Below are positions 23,870 to 24,873 of a stretch of DNA of 24,873 nt, in pieces. Every line of letters starts with the position of its first letter. The stretch's first letter is position 1. The notes under the pieces are model-generated. The model searched no databases, was not told where the DNA came from, and saw only the letters and a list, made by a program, of their open reading frames with translations. Source of the stretch: WACF01 sp040880205 (lineage in GTDB: Bacteria > Pseudomonadota > Gammaproteobacteria > Pseudomonadales > Cellvibrionaceae); contig JBBDIU010000080.1 in the NCBI GenBank assembly GCA_040880205.1, positions 1-24,873 on the forward strand, read 5' to 3'. The translations under genes were made by a program, and so were the position numbers.

Positions 23870-24007
23870 GGCGGGCTCCAGGCAGCGATAGCGGGGGCGG
23901 TAAGCGGCGGTAGGATGTTAACCGAAACCGGTGACCTTGTCAGTCGGCGAGCGCGCCTGGATCGCGCGATGCCAATCCCCACGTCAGCGCGGAGCCATTC
24001 CGTTCAC

Positions 24008-24610
24008 TCATTGCGCATTAAAAGCGGGCAGGGCGAGCTTCTTAATGTGGCTTGCAATGTCCGGTGGCCAGTTGGCGATTTCCTGCTGAAACTGTTTGGC
24101 GTTGCCCGCGTACAAAGCGCGCAGCGCCTCCTCGTATTCGGGCAGGTGCGAGGCAATGGTGGTCATGAAGCGGTAAACCGCTGTTTGCGCATCGCGCACA
24201 CGGTCGCGCGCCTGGTTGTCGCGGCGGGCTTGTTCCACCAGCTTGCGCAAGGCCACGGAGGCCCCGCCCGGCTGTTTGCGCAGCCATTCCCAGTGGCGGG
24301 GTAGCAAAGTAACTTCCCGGGCCACCACGCCCAGCTTGGGGCGACCGCGACCGCGTGGTTGTTCGGGAATAGGGTCTTGCGCGGGAGGCTGTGCTGTTGG
24401 TTCCAGAAAGCGAGCAGCGACCTCGTCGGCCGAGCCGCGGAAATCGACCTCGATGACTTCGCTGGTGAGATTGTCGAAGATCAGAATGGGCGCGTTTTCT
24501 CCGTGATCGATCCACGCCTTGGCTTGGCTGGCCACATAGCGCAAACCGCCGGCGGCAATACGGGTTTCACCGGCGAAAGCCGTGCAGAGGCGGGAGGCGG
24601 AGAGGTCCAT
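24008..24610 (-). CDS. DUF2239 family protein
   Basis: The 200-residue protein starts at ATG 24610 with an AGGA site upstream. A longer frame to 24871 would run through the promoter and is rejected. The family pattern is visible: CTAFAGETRIAAG near the start, VIEVDFRGSADEV, a basic RGRGRPKLG, then LPRHWEWLRKQPGGASVALRKLVEQAR. DUF2239 has no established function; the basic linker and helical tail suggest nucleic-acid contact as a guess. It is driven by the strong promoter at 24645-24673 and appears monocistronic, separated from frmA by 138 bases. Confidence 0.85.
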   Translation of the reverse strand: MDLSASRLCTAFAGETRIAAGGLRYVASQAKAWIDHGENAPILIFDNLTSEVIEVDFRGSADEVAARFLEPTAQPPAQDPIPEQPRGRGRPKLGVVAREVTLLPRHWEWLRKQPGGASVALRKLVEQARRDNQARDRVRDAQTAVYRFMTTIASHLPEYEEALRALYAGNAKQFQQEIANWPPDIASHIKKLALPAFNAQ

Positions 24611-24643
24611 GGGTTTTTTCCTGAGTTGGATACGTAGGCGCAT

Positions 24644-24685
24644 AATATTATCCGGGTATAAAGGGGCTGTCAATAACATCCGGGT
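24644..24685. promoter_or_regulatory. Direct-repeat operator candidate
   Basis: AATATTATCCGGGT at 24644-24657 and AATAACATCCGGGT at 24672-24685 match at 12 of 14 positions and share an exact ATCCGGGT. Their 28-base period places one copy on the -10 box and one on the -35 box of the DUF2239 promoter, as expected for a repressor site. Confidence 0.5.
24645..24673 (-). promoter_or_regulatory. Promoter of the DUF2239 gene
   Basis: On the minus strand TTGACA (24673-24668) and TAATAT (24650-24645) are separated by exactly 17 bases. This is a near-consensus sigma-70 promoter about 35 bases before the start codon at 24610. Confidence 0.8.
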
Positions 24686-24830
24686 TAAAATAGTCTTCAC
24701 CCAAAGTTTCGTCGCCGGTCCGCCTAGGCAGTACTCTCTGTTTCCCGGCCTGGTTTTCATTTTTGTTTTCGATACGGCGAGCACGACTGCCGGAAGCCAG
24801 GGGTTCGGTGTTTGCTGCTGTGACCCTCGA

Positions 24831-24873
24831 CAGCAGGGATGCTGGCGAGGAGCCCCCAGGGATGGGTTCACGG
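24831..24873. repeat. Hairpin with AGGGAT loop at window edge
   Basis: CAGC at 24831-24834 and GCTG at 24841-24844 pair around an AGGGAT loop, the same loop as in the repeat at 450-540. A second AGGGAT follows at 24858-24863. This may be part of another intergenic repeat family cut by the window end. No gene is seen between 24686 and 24873. Confidence 0.4.

Noticed and set aside
24611..24871. N-terminal extension of the DUF2239 protein
   Set aside because: It would translate the promoter and repeats, and the family start MDLSASRL fits ATG at 24610.
1..24873. CRISPR arrays, tRNA or rRNA genes
   Set aside because: No regularly spaced direct repeats and no tRNA-like cloverleaf or rRNA segments were seen on reading both strands.

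Overview
The window looks like chromosomal DNA of a gammaproteobacterium, probably marine or environmental. The guaB-guaA pair, a Gram-negative PhoP/QseB-type two-component pair with a PepSY partner, an RNase II of E. coli layout, a glutathione-dependent formaldehyde dehydrogenase and proteins such as DUF924, TraB/GumN and DUF2239 all fit this. Genus cannot be fixed from sequence alone. A ten-base N run at 568-577 shows this is a draft scaffold.

Layout. (1) 1-631: the 3' end of guaB, then an unusually long guaB-guaA gap filled by two inverted copies of a long-armed hairpin repeat and the assembly gap. (2) 632-2215: intact guaA. (3) About 2216-12082: a genomic island bounded on the left by the 3' end of guaA and on the right by a second, diverged and frameshifted copy of the last ~265 bp of guaA. 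It carries a HicA-like/HTH gene pair, an AlpA-like small ORF divergent from a hipBA toxin-antitoxin module, and an eight-gene arsenic operon: thioredoxin-type arsC, arsR, GAPDH, arsJ, acr3, a cysteine-rich tandem universal stress protein, a truncated second arsC, and a putative circularly permuted ATP-grasp ligase. The ligase reading frame runs out into the guaA remnant. No integrase is visible. (4) 12083-15367: an imperfect hairpin repeat and an FHA / membrane CHASE2-like Ser/Thr kinase / FHA cluster. (5) 15474-17811, minus strand: PepSY protein, response regulator and sensor kinase. (6) 18093-19080: a SAM methyltransferase followed by a doubly frameshifted ribbon-helix-helix antitoxin relic. 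(7) 19131-24610, minus strand: rnb, a TraB/GumN protein and a DUF924 protein in one operon, then frmA and a DUF2239 gene with a strong promoter.

How the genes work together. In the arsenic operon, ArsC reduces arsenate to arsenite and Acr3 exports it. In parallel, GAPDH makes 1-arseno-3-phosphoglycerate from arsenate and ArsJ exports that. ArsR would repress from an inverted repeat covering the -10 box. The ATP-grasp protein and the stress protein are the least explained members. The two toxin-antitoxin-like modules may stabilise the island. The kinase and its two FHA partners form a probable phosphothreonine signalling unit.
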